This document shows, piece by piece, positions 1 to 5,411 of a stretch of 5,411 bases of DNA. Every line of letters starts with the position of its first letter. The first letter of the stretch is position 1. The position numbers and the translations under genes were made by a program. The notes below the pieces were generated by a model. It was not told the DNA's origin. It made no database searches and was given only the letters and a program-made list of their open reading frames with translations. Source of the stretch: Verrucomicrobiota bacterium. GTDB lineage: Bacteria; Verrucomicrobiota; Verrucomicrobiia; Verrucomicrobiales; DEV007. The stretch is taken from positions 1,782 through 7,192 of the forward strand of contig JAHDIL010000088.1 in NCBI GenBank assembly GCA_020630835.1, written 5' to 3'.

Positions 1-137
1 TTCCCCCGCCACGATTCGCAAAGATGCAGAGTCAGGCTGACCTCAACGCTCTGAGGACGGGCGCGCTCTTCCGCTGGCACTCCAATCTGAGTAACTACGC
101 GGAGACCGGCGATAGTGATCTGGTCGGCTGAATTCAT
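1..137 (-). CDS. folB: Dihydroneopterin aldolase, N-terminal part (cut by window edge)
   Basis: FolB converts 7,8-dihydroneopterin to 6-hydroxymethyl-dihydropterin and glycolaldehyde in cytoplasmic folate synthesis. Only the first 45 codons are present; the family is usually about 120 residues. The translated start reads ITIAGLRVVTQIGVPAEERA (residues 7-26) followed by RPQSVEVSLTLHL. This matches the first beta strand, the G(V/A)xxxE turn and the second strand of the FolB fold. Glu24 falls where the family has its conserved glutamate (Glu22 of the S. aureus enzyme, by my alignment). The catalytic tyrosine lies beyond the window. The ATG at 137-135 overlaps the murE TGA as ATGA, which makes this start convincing; no Shine-Dalgarno precedes it. 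The same fold is used by the related FolX epimerase, and the rest of the protein would be needed to exclude that. It sits where many dcw clusters carry murF. Confidence 0.8.
   Translation of the reverse strand, partial: MNSADQITIAGLRVVTQIGVPAEERARPQSVEVSLTLHLCESWRG
134..137 (-). promoter_or_regulatory. ATGA stop/start overlap coupling murE to folB
   Basis: On the minus strand the bases read ATGA: the folB ATG (137-135) shares two bases with the murE TGA (136-134). The upstream sequence (CAAAAACTGCTCCC) has no Shine-Dalgarno, so folB is probably translated by ribosomes that terminate on murE and reinitiate. The overlap is seen directly; the coupling mechanism is inferred. Confidence 0.75.
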
Positions 138-1654
138 GGGAGCAGTTTTTGAGGGGAACCGGGGGTTTTCTGGGGGTCCGCCTTTCTCCGCATAGCCGCG
201 GCTGCAACCTTACGATCATCGAAGTCGTGACGAACGCCCTTAACCTCCTGATAAGTTTCATGTCCCTTTCCTGCGATAAGGACGATGTCGCGCTCGCCAG
301 ACATTTCGATCGCTTTATTAATGGCCTCGCTACGGTCCTCGATAACCTCGTGGCGCCCCTCTCTAGAGAAACCTTTTTCAGCACCAGCAAGTATCTGCTG
401 CGGATCTTCGCCACGAGGATTGTCAGAGGTGAGAAGGCAATAGTCACTCCCCTCCTCCGCCATGCGTGCCATCGGGGCGCGTTTCGTCATATCACGATCC
501 CCGCCGCAACCGAACACGGTGATAATGCGCGCAGGGTTCAATCCTCTGAGAGTCCGAAGCACATTCTCTAGGGCATCGGGAGTATGGGCATAATCGACAA
601 AGACTCGATAATTCGTCTGCATTCCCAGGACAGCCTCGAGACGCCCAGGGACCTGTGGCGCGTCAGCTATAGATTGAACAACCTCGCGTAGGTTCAACCC
701 AGCAGCATAAGCTCCAGCGATAGCCGCCGCTGCATTAGCAATGTTGAACGCACCGATGAGAGGCGTATTCACGAGGAAACTCCGCGAATTGAACGAAAGC
801 TTGAACTGACTACCATTGAAGGTCGATCGCTCATTCTCAATCCGGAAGTCCGCATTGGCATTGCGGCCGAAGCTGTAAGTCTTTAGCCTAGCAAACTGCC
901 GTTTCAGAAGCCTCTCCCCATAAATATCATCTATATTGATGATGGCAGTGCCCTGTTTAGTCCCATCCCGGTCTATCTGATCGAAAAGACCCGCCTTTGC
1001 CTCAAAATAGGCATCCATGCTGCGATGAAAATCGAGGTGATCCTGACTCAAATTAGTAAAGATACCAACGTCAAAATGCACCCCCTCTACTCGGTGCTGG
1101 ATGATGCCGTGAGAGGACACCTCCATGGCGACAGCCCGACAACTGGATTCCTGCATCGTGCTGAGGAGCCCCTGCAAAACTAGACTTTCGGGAGTCGTGT
1201 GAGAGGCGGGGAGCAGTCCATCACCAATGGAATAGTGAAGCGTGCCTATCAGGCCTGCACGATGCAGACTTTTTTCAAAAATGTGATGGATGAGAAAGCT
1301 GGTTGTAGTCTTCCCGTTCGTCCCCGTGACGCCAACTACCGGGTAATGCAGGCTAGGATGAGCGTAAAAATTCGCCGCCATGCGCCCCATGGTATAGCGA
1401 GCATCCTGCACCTGTAGCCAAGCGACCTCATGGGAGGCAGGGTATGGCTGCTCGCTGACAATAGCTAAGGCCCCTGCCTCGACAGCGGCGTCGACATAGT
1501 CATTCCCATCCACATCCTGACCAACGAGGGCAAAGAAGACAAAACCAGACTTTACCTCGCGGCTATCGAAAGCAAGACCGGAGACAGCCTGGGACAGACT
1601 GCTGCCGGAGGCTGATTTGATGGCAACACCATCGACAAGTTCATTGAGCAACAT
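134..1654 (-). CDS. murE: UDP-MurNAc-L-Ala-D-Glu:meso-diaminopimelate ligase
   Basis: This cytoplasmic Mur ligase uses ATP to add the third stem-peptide residue to UDP-MurNAc-L-Ala-D-Glu. At 506 residues it has a normal length. The order is an N-terminal UDP-substrate domain (about 1-100), a central ATPase domain (about 105-335) and a C-terminal amino-acid-binding domain (about 336-490). Visible motifs are the P-loop GVTGTNGKTTT (108-118), TTPE (153-156), the SSHG region (180-183), TNLSQDHLDFH (200-210), Lys220 in YFEAKAGLF (the expected carbamylated lysine), DYAHTPD (354-360), FGCGGDRD (381-388), DNPRGEDP (411-418) and GKGHETYQ (462-469). DNPR is the signature of meso-DAP enzymes; lysine-adding enzymes have a different residue at the arginine position. 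The ATG at 1654 starts 7 bases after the ftsI stop, with CCCC directly before it and no Shine-Dalgarno, so translation may depend on coupling. The last 15 or so residues are a Pro/Lys-rich tail. All key residues are intact. Confidence 0.97.
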   Translation of the reverse strand: MLLNELVDGVAIKSASGSSLSQAVSGLAFDSREVKSGFVFFALVGQDVDGNDYVDAAVEAGALAIVSEQPYPASHEVAWLQVQDARYTMGRMAANFYAHPSLHYPVVGVTGTNGKTTTSFLIHHIFEKSLHRAGLIGTLHYSIGDGLLPASHTTPESLVLQGLLSTMQESSCRAVAMEVSSHGIIQHRVEGVHFDVGIFTNLSQDHLDFHRSMDAYFEAKAGLFDQIDRDGTKQGTAIINIDDIYGERLLKRQFARLKTYSFGRNANADFRIENERSTFNGSQFKLSFNSRSFLVNTPLIGAFNIANAAAAIAGAYAAGLNLREVVQSIADAPQVPGRLEAVLGMQTNYRVFVDYAHTPDALENVLRTLRGLNPARIITVFGCGGDRDMTKRAPMARMAEEGSDYCLLTSDNPRGEDPQQILAGAEKGFSREGRHEVIEDRSEAINKAIEMSGERDIVLIAGKGHETYQEVKGVRHDFDDRKVAAAAMRRKADPQKTPGSPQKLLP

Positions 1655-1661
1655 GGGGAAA

Positions 1662-3533
1662 CTAGGGCTGAGCTGAGCCGCTCACCTTCGCAAGTTTCTT
1701 GCTTTCGTCCAGTTCCAATTGTTCCGGGAAATCGGGTTCGATATTAAAAATCCGCACGGCATGCTCGGCAATATTTCGGAAAGTAGGGGCCGCGACGGTG
1801 CCACCGTAAACAGCGCCTGTGTTCGCCTTGGGGTCATCCACTAGAACAAGACCAAGTATTTCAGGGTCCTTAGCGGGAAAGAAACCGACGAAAGAGGCGA
1901 TATAGCGTCCCTTCACATACCCGACCCCGGTCACGTGCTTACGCGCCGTGCCTGTTTTCCCGGCAATCTCATACCCCGGAAGAGCCGCCTTCACGCCGGT
2001 GCCGCCTTTTTGCGTCACCGAAATCATGCAATCTGTCAGCTGACGAGCCGCCGTCTCTGAAACAACACGATGAGACTGCTTAGCAACGCGCTCGACGAAA
2101 CCGCGATCTCCGACTTCTGAGAGACCTTTCAGAACTGTCGGTGCGCGATACACCCCGCCATTGGCAATGACCGCTGCAGCTGCTGCGATCTGCACAGGAG
2201 TGACCGCCACCTCATAGCCAATCGCTTGGCTAGGAAAAGAGGAGCGAGACCATTTTTCGACCGGGTTTAGCCGCCCCGAAGATTCAGCGGTTAACTCGAT
2301 CCCCGTCTTTGCACCGAATCCAAACCGTTTCACATAGTCCATGAAACCATCTGGATTCAGGGGACGAGCAATTTTGAAAGCCGCAACATTCGAAGAGACA
2401 GCAAAGGACTCTTTAGCGCTCAAGACACCATAGGGATGATGATCTTTCACCGTGTGACCATCAGCGTCATACTCACCCATTTCGCAGTCGACTCGAGTTT
2501 TTGGATTGGCCAGCCCTTTGTCGAATGCCCCAGCAAAGCCGACCATCTTAAATGTAGAACCAGGCTGAAACTGATCTGATACCGCGATATTTCGACGCAC
2601 AGGCACCTGCCCAAGGATCCCTTTCCGAGTCGTGAGATCAAAATGAGGACGACTACCCATGGCGAGGATCTCCCCCGACTTCGGCTTCATGAAAACAATA
2701 CTCACCTTCTCCGGCCGATAGGCATCGAGTAGCTTATCCAACTCCTGCTCCACGGCAGCCTGCAACTGCATATCTATGCTCAGATAGACATCACGACCAG
2801 GCACAGGATCCACCTGCGATCCGCGATAGGCTAGAATTTCGCGGCGACGGCGGTCACGCTCACAGTAGCGGTAGCCATCAGTGCCGCGCATCTCATCATT
2901 GAAAACTTTTTCGATACCGGCGACTCCCTCGCCCTGTTCATTCACATACCCCAGTGTCTGAGTCAGTGTCAGGGGGCTGGGGTAATAGCGGCGCTGGCCT
3001 CGGCGCAAATAAACGCCACCGATAGACTTTTCATCAAAGACCTCACCAATCTTGCGCGAAAAATCCTCTTCCACGTTGCGCAACAATACGACCTCGCCGT
3101 TCTCTTTCCCTTTCAGTTTCGCCGCAATTTCATTTACCGGCATTTCCAAAATATCGGCTAAGGTCTCGGCTACGTAGGCACGATAGCGTCCACGGATTTC
3201 CTCCGGCAGATACTCGCTCTTCACGGCCAACGGGCTTTTCTTTTCCTTTTTGGCTAGACCTATGCAAGCTAGGCCGAAGTCGCGCAGGTGGTAGCAGTCA
3301 ACGACGAGAGTATAGACGCTCTGGTTACGGGCTAAAAGCTCACCCGTGCGGTCGTAGATCCGGCCACGCTGAGCCGGGAGTGTGTCTTTATATTCATAGT
3401 GTGAGCGAGCTGCCTCGGCCAAACGCTCGCCCATAAATGTCTCAATATAGATGAGGCGAGCGCTCAAAATACTGAGACACCCGACAAGTAAAATGCAGGA
3501 AAGTAATAGACGTCCTTTGAGATTTGACTTCAT
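1662..3533 (-). CDS. ftsI: Division-specific class B penicillin-binding protein (PBP3/FtsI type)
   Basis: This is a transpeptidase that crosslinks septal peptidoglycan in the periplasm, anchored in the inner membrane and normally paired with FtsW and activated through FtsQLB. The 623-residue protein has a short basic N-terminus, one hydrophobic anchor (about 9-30), a class B dimerisation/pedestal domain starting with RGRIYDRTGELLA (56-68) and containing GVAGIEKVFNDEMRGTDG (203-220), and a transpeptidase domain (about 245-590). The three penicillin-binding motifs are STFK (326-329, Ser326 nucleophile), SSN (380-382) and KTGT (526-529). No PASTA repeat follows; the C-terminus is a short charged tail. 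It is a little longer than E. coli FtsI (588), mainly through a charged stretch around residues 92-145. LVGC at 16-19 inside the anchor resembles a lipobox. It starts at the ATG at 3533, 11 bases after the ftsL-like stop, without a Shine-Dalgarno. Its place between an ftsL-like gene and murE supports FtsI over the elongation enzyme PBP2/MrdA. Confidence 0.95.
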   Translation of the reverse strand: MKSNLKGRLLLSCILLVGCLSILSARLIYIETFMGERLAEAARSHYEYKDTLPAQRGRIYDRTGELLARNQSVYTLVVDCYHLRDFGLACIGLAKKEKKSPLAVKSEYLPEEIRGRYRAYVAETLADILEMPVNEIAAKLKGKENGEVVLLRNVEEDFSRKIGEVFDEKSIGGVYLRRGQRRYYPSPLTLTQTLGYVNEQGEGVAGIEKVFNDEMRGTDGYRYCERDRRRREILAYRGSQVDPVPGRDVYLSIDMQLQAAVEQELDKLLDAYRPEKVSIVFMKPKSGEILAMGSRPHFDLTTRKGILGQVPVRRNIAVSDQFQPGSTFKMVGFAGAFDKGLANPKTRVDCEMGEYDADGHTVKDHHPYGVLSAKESFAVSSNVAAFKIARPLNPDGFMDYVKRFGFGAKTGIELTAESSGRLNPVEKWSRSSFPSQAIGYEVAVTPVQIAAAAAVIANGGVYRAPTVLKGLSEVGDRGFVERVAKQSHRVVSETAARQLTDCMISVTQKGGTGVKAALPGYEIAGKTGTARKHVTGVGYVKGRYIASFVGFFPAKDPEILGLVLVDDPKANTGAVYGGTVAAPTFRNIAEHAVRIFNIEPDFPEQLELDESKKLAKVSGSAQP

Positions 3534-3544
3534 TTATAGCGAGG

Positions 3545-3892
3545 TTAGGGCGTCAGGGGCTTTACGTTTCGAGCTTCGCGAGCCAGCGGGATCTCGATAA
3601 CCTTTTGCAGGTCGATAGGTTGTAGTTCACTTTGCGACCAGCGAAGCCGTCGCACCAACTCCGACCGATCTCGCACAGCCGCGATGCGCAGTTCCCACAT
3701 CTCTGACTCGTGTCGCATATCAGAGATTTCCTCCTCGAGCTCGCGAATTTCGTTCCCCAACAACACATGCTCATTGCGAATCAGCACGAATGACACACTA
3801 GCATAGAGCAACAAGCCGGCGACAGCGATCACCCGCAGGAGTGATGCGATCCGGATCTTGTGGTTGTATTGCCTCTTTCTTCCCATTCTCAA
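3545..3892 (-). CDS. ftsL: FtsL-like single-pass division protein
   Basis: This small bitopic protein of 115 residues (113 from the inner ATG) has a basic cytoplasmic tip (RMGRKRQYNHKIR), one membrane segment (about 18-38) and a periplasmic coiled coil (about 41-75) with hydrophobic residues at heptad spacing (L45, I49, L52, I56, M59). A basic and polar tail follows. This is the architecture of FtsL and FtsB, which join FtsQ and activate the FtsWI synthase at the septum. The family is too divergent to be called from sequence alone. The name rests on topology, size and position between rsmH and ftsI, which is the standard ftsL slot. The longest frame starts with TTG at 3892; an ATG two codons in (3886) is at least as likely, and neither has a clear Shine-Dalgarno. 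The rsmH stop lies 20 bases before the TTG. Confidence 0.8.
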   Translation of the reverse strand: MRMGRKRQYNHKIRIASLLRVIAVAGLLLYASVSFVLIRNEHVLLGNEIRELEEEISDMRHESEMWELRIAAVRDRSELVRRLRWSQSELQPIDLQKVIEIPLAREARNVKPLTP

Positions 3893-3912
3893 GCTTACCG
3901 ACTTGTTACCAG

Positions 3913-5013
3913 CTAGACACGGACGCCTACCCTCAGTTTAGCACTGCGGGCTCGGGGATTCCGCGCCACTTCCTCGGCGGTGGGCTGTATGGCCTTGCGG
4001 TGTGGCAGGCTAAAGTGATAGTCAGGATTTTCCTTGGGCTCGGGCCACTCTGGGCGATCGAGAAAGGCACGGCTGCGCTCGTGAAGGAAACGCTTCACAA
4101 TGCGATCCTCCAATGAGTGGAAGGTAATAACAGCTAGGACACCACCCTTCTCCAGGGCATCGACCGATGCAGCAAGAGCCGCCTCCAGCACCTTAAGCTC
4201 CTGGTTCACCTCGATGCGCAATGCCTGAAAGACACGGGTAGCCGGGTTTTTGCCATCCTTCCGACGAATAACGGAACCAACCAAGCTGCTCAGCTCCTCC
4301 GTAGTCTCGAAAGGCTTTTCCTGGCGTCTGCGCACGATAGCTGCAGCTACAGCACGAGACTTACGTTCTTCCCCATAATGAAAAAAGATATCGGCCAAAT
4401 CTTCCGCCGAACGCATGTTAACGACATCAGCTGCCGTCTCCCCATCCTCCTGATTCATCCGCATATCGAGCGGGCCGTTCGCACGAAACGAAAATCCCCG
4501 CTCTGCATCATCCAACTGGTGAGACGAGACCCCGATGTCGAGAAGGATACCATCCACCTTTTCAACTCCCAGACCTGATAAATGCTCCGTAATTTGAGCA
4601 AAATTGCCTTTAACCGGCAGAAACTGGTCATCAAACACATCGAGGCGCCTAGAAGCATGATCAAGCGCCTCCTGATCTTGGTCACAGCCGATAACGTGAG
4701 CTCCACCTTGAAGAAAGGCCTCAGTATGACCTCCGCCCCCAAGCGTGCCGTCGAAAATCTGCTTACCTGAAACGGGGGCCATCGCTTTTAAAATCTCATC
4801 CACCATGATCGGTTCGTGATAAAAGTCCATAGGGATCGGGTGATGAAGATTTTGCCTGAGAGAACCAGTAACAGGCTGGCTAGGTGCCGCTAGAGGATGC
4901 CAACCAGCGGCCTCCCCATAGAGCTGAGGCCACTCTCCACGCTCACGGAGAGCCAGCAAGCGATGCTGATCGCTCGTCTCCAGCCAAGGTTCGATAGGGA
5001 TTATCATAGCCAA
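3913..5013 (-). CDS. rsmH: 16S rRNA (cytosine1402-N4)-methyltransferase with N-terminal extension
   Basis: RsmH (MraW) transfers a methyl group from SAM to N4 of C1402 in 16S rRNA, in the decoding centre of the small subunit. The family core begins near residue 62 (MDFYHEPIMVDEIL). It includes the SAM loop DGTLGGGGHT (88-97), LDIGVSSHQLDDAERGFSF (158-176), LDMRM (182-186), RVFQALRIEVN (260-270), ITFHSLEDRIVKRF (296-309) and the C-terminal NPRARSAKLRVGVRV. The core is about 305 residues, normal for the family. About 60 residues precede it, rich in Trp, Pro and Glu, and I do not recognise them. An in-frame TAA at 5019-5017 limits the start to TTG 5013 or ATG 5007. An AGG lies 9 bases before the TTG, the only Shine-Dalgarno-like trace in the operon. 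The inner ATG at 4830 would give the family's usual length, but no ribosome binding site precedes it. It is the first gene of the run; no mraZ is seen upstream. Confidence 0.95.
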   Translation of the reverse strand: MAMIIPIEPWLETSDQHRLLALRERGEWPQLYGEAAGWHPLAAPSQPVTGSLRQNLHHPIPMDFYHEPIMVDEILKAMAPVSGKQIFDGTLGGGGHTEAFLQGGAHVIGCDQDQEALDHASRRLDVFDDQFLPVKGNFAQITEHLSGLGVEKVDGILLDIGVSSHQLDDAERGFSFRANGPLDMRMNQEDGETAADVVNMRSAEDLADIFFHYGEERKSRAVAAAIVRRRQEKPFETTEELSSLVGSVIRRKDGKNPATRVFQALRIEVNQELKVLEAALAASVDALEKGGVLAVITFHSLEDRIVKRFLHERSRAFLDRPEWPEPKENPDYHFSLPHRKAIQPTAEEVARNPRARSAKLRVGVRV

Positions 5014-5038
5014 GTTTTACAGCCTGAATCGTGACCCA

Positions 5039-5049
5039 CGTCTCAGACG
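5039..5049. repeat. Perfect 11-base dyad in the rsmH leader (CGTCT-C-AGACG)
   Basis: Five-base arms flank a single central base, about 26 bases upstream of the rsmH TTG and just downstream of the candidate -10 element. It could be an operator half-site pair or part of a leader structure. The arms are short enough for chance, and no known regulator site is recognised. Confidence 0.3.
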
Positions 5050-5059
5050 GCCTACAATT

Positions 5060-5088
5060 TCTATAATTTTCGTTAAATAACAAGTAAA
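5060..5088 (-). promoter_or_regulatory. Candidate sigma70-type promoter for the rsmH operon
   Basis: On the minus strand TTTACT (5088-5083) and TATAGA (5065-5060) are separated by 17 bases; each matches four of six consensus positions. A start about 7 bases downstream would leave a leader of roughly 40 bases before the rsmH TTG. A rival pair lies further up, TTGAAA (5128-5123) and TATCAT (5107-5102): closer to consensus at five of six each, but with a short 15-base spacer. The whole stretch is AT-rich, so chance matches are easy. A promoter somewhere in 5050-5130 is likely; which one is open. Confidence 0.4.
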
Positions 5089-5147
5089 TCTATACCAAAT
5101 CATGATATTAGGTAAACTTGAATTTCAATAAAAGTTAGACAATATAG

Positions 5148-5158
5148 GAACAGTGTTC
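5148..5158. repeat. Perfect 11-base dyad upstream of the promoter region (GAACA-G-TGTTC)
   Basis: Five-base arms surround one central base, about 20 bases beyond the more distal candidate -35 element. GAAC/GTTC arms recall some Gram-positive-type LexA boxes, but those have four bases between GAAC and GTTC and here there are three, so I do not call it a LexA site. It may be a binding site for an unknown regulator, or chance. Confidence 0.3.
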
Positions 5159-5252
5159 ACCTGTCGTCTATCGAGCGTTTTTATCCCCCTGACAGGGACC
5201 CGCTAGGGATCAACGCGCGGAACGCAATGAAACCCAGGGGGGACATGGGTAG

Positions 5253-5273
5253 CCGCGTTCCGTGAGGACGCGG
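5253..5273. repeat. Hairpin within the left unit of the REP-like element
   Basis: CCGCGTTC (5253-5260) pairs with GGACGCGG (5266-5273) over 8 base pairs, one of them a T-G wobble, around the loop CGTGA. The stem directly follows the GTAG head. No T-run follows on either strand, so it does not look like an intrinsic terminator. Confidence 0.6.
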
Positions 5274-5321
5274 AACGATGGGAGCTCTTTGAAATCAAAA
5301 CAGGCTACCTTTCCCGCGACT

Positions 5322-5341
5322 CCACGCCGTCACCGGCGCGG
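5322..5341. repeat. Hairpin within the right unit of the REP-like element
   Basis: The core CGCCG-TCAC-CGGCG (5325-5338) is a perfect 5 base-pair stem with a four-base loop. It extends by two more C-G pairs past one A-C mismatch. It sits against the reverse-complement head CGCGGCTAC, mirroring the layout of the left unit. No T-run follows. Confidence 0.55.
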
Positions 5342-5411
5342 CTACACTGGCTAATGAACCCAAGCGCGTAGTTCCGACGTGTACCGAGCGAAGTCAAAAC
5401 AGGCTGCCTTT

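Larger units (their letters stand above)
5249..5345. repeat. Composite REP-like element bounded by GTAGCCGCG / CGCGGCTAC
   Basis: GTAGCCGCG (5249-5257) and its exact reverse complement CGCGGCTAC (5337-5345) bound a 97-base segment. Each end continues inward into its own hairpin, so the segment looks like two REP-type units facing each other. A GTAG-type head joined to a GC-rich hairpin is typical of repetitive extragenic palindromes mobilised by REP-associated (RAYT) transposases. No transposase is in this window and copy number is unknown, so membership in a dispersed family is inferred. Confidence 0.55.
5014..5411. other. Gene-free region upstream of rsmH: AT-rich leader plus repeat-bearing outer half
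   Basis: I see no credible coding sequence here on either strand. The part nearest rsmH, about 5051-5160, is distinctly AT-rich and has promoter-like hexamers on the minus strand. From about 5185 outward the sequence turns GC-rich and contains several short inverted repeats and a degenerate tandem repeat reaching the window edge. MraZ, expected upstream of rsmH in many dcw clusters, is not encoded. Where the next gene begins, and on which strand, cannot be told from this window. Confidence 0.8.
5226..5411. repeat. Degenerate tandem repeat, second copy cut by window end
   Basis: Two ordered blocks recur. AATGAAACCCA (5226-5236) returns as AATGAACCCA (5353-5362), and the 22 bases at 5291-5312 (containing TCAAAACAGGCT) return at 5390-5411 with 20 of 22 identical (mismatches at 5294/5393 and 5307/5406). 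Between them copy one carries the REP-like hairpin, while copy two has a shorter, weakly similar stretch (GCGTAGTTCCG). The second copy probably continues beyond the window. This looks like an old tandem duplication or an array of an intergenic element. Confidence 0.6.

Noticed and set aside
43..447. Minus-strand open frame of 134 codons overlapping the murE end and folB start
   Set aside because: It is Arg/Ser-rich with no recognisable motif and occupies a different frame from both MurE and FolB, whose motifs are clear. Out-of-frame shadow.
149..571. Plus-strand open frame of 140 codons opposite murE
   Set aside because: It lies wholly antisense to the conserved 3' half of murE, matches no family I know and has no promoter or ribosome binding site. 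It is a by-product of murE codon use.
3841..4116. Plus-strand open frame spanning the ftsL-rsmH junction
   Set aside because: It runs antisense through the conserved RsmH C-terminus and the FtsL N-terminus and has no family resemblance.
4455..4742. Minus-strand open frame of 95 codons inside rsmH
   Set aside because: It lies fully within the SAM-binding core of RsmH in another frame, so it is a shadow.
5148..5158. LexA/SOS box
   Set aside because: GAAC and GTTC are separated by three bases instead of the four of the Gram-positive-type box, and the outer bases do not extend the symmetry.
5171..5200. Possible intrinsic terminator at the TTTTTA run with the nearby CCCT-GAC-AGGG hairpin
   Set aside because: The hairpin lies after the T-run on the plus strand and has only 4 base pairs; on the minus strand the run after it is A-rich. 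Neither orientation gives a proper terminator.
5226..5411. CRISPR array
   Set aside because: There are only two diverged copies of uneven spacing, with internal hairpins and no uniform repeat-spacer pattern; no cas genes are nearby.

Overview
This window is a piece of a bacterial division and cell wall (dcw) cluster. All recognisable genes lie on the minus strand, so transcription runs from high to low coordinates: rsmH (mraW), a short ftsL-like gene, ftsI (class B penicillin-binding protein), murE, then the first 45 codons of folB (dihydroneopterin aldolase), which runs off the left edge. The MurE motifs predict a meso-diaminopimelate peptidoglycan. Together with a division-type PBP and an FtsL-like protein, they point to a diderm bacterium that divides by the FtsZ-type machinery. 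The form of the FolB start (GLRV..QIGVPAEERARPQ), folB following murE, the near absence of Shine-Dalgarno sequences and a REP-like intergenic element fit Verrucomicrobiota best. That assignment is inference from memory of the families and is only moderately sure.

Layout: 1-137 partial folB, overlapping the murE stop by an ATGA; 134-1654 murE; 1662-3533 ftsI; 3545-3892 ftsL-like; 3913-5013 rsmH. Gaps between genes are only 7, 11 and about 20 bases, so this is very probably one operon. The remaining 398 bases (5014-5411) hold no gene. The part next to rsmH (about 5051-5160) is AT-rich and has promoter-like sequence and two short perfect dyads. The outer part (about 5210-5411) is GC-rich and holds REP-like hairpins in a composite inverted repeat, plus a degenerate tandem repeat that is cut by the window end. 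The usual first dcw gene, mraZ, is not found immediately upstream of rsmH.

How the genes work together: RsmH tunes the ribosomal decoding centre, MurE adds meso-DAP to the peptidoglycan precursor in the cytoplasm, and FtsI crosslinks septal peptidoglycan in the periplasm with an FtsL-like partner anchored beside it. FolB belongs to folate synthesis and appears translationally coupled to MurE.

I see no sign of a defence system, CRISPR array, transposase or other novel multi-gene system. The parts most worth a second look are the intergenic repeat region, the roughly 60-residue N-terminal extension of RsmH, and the murE-folB coupling.
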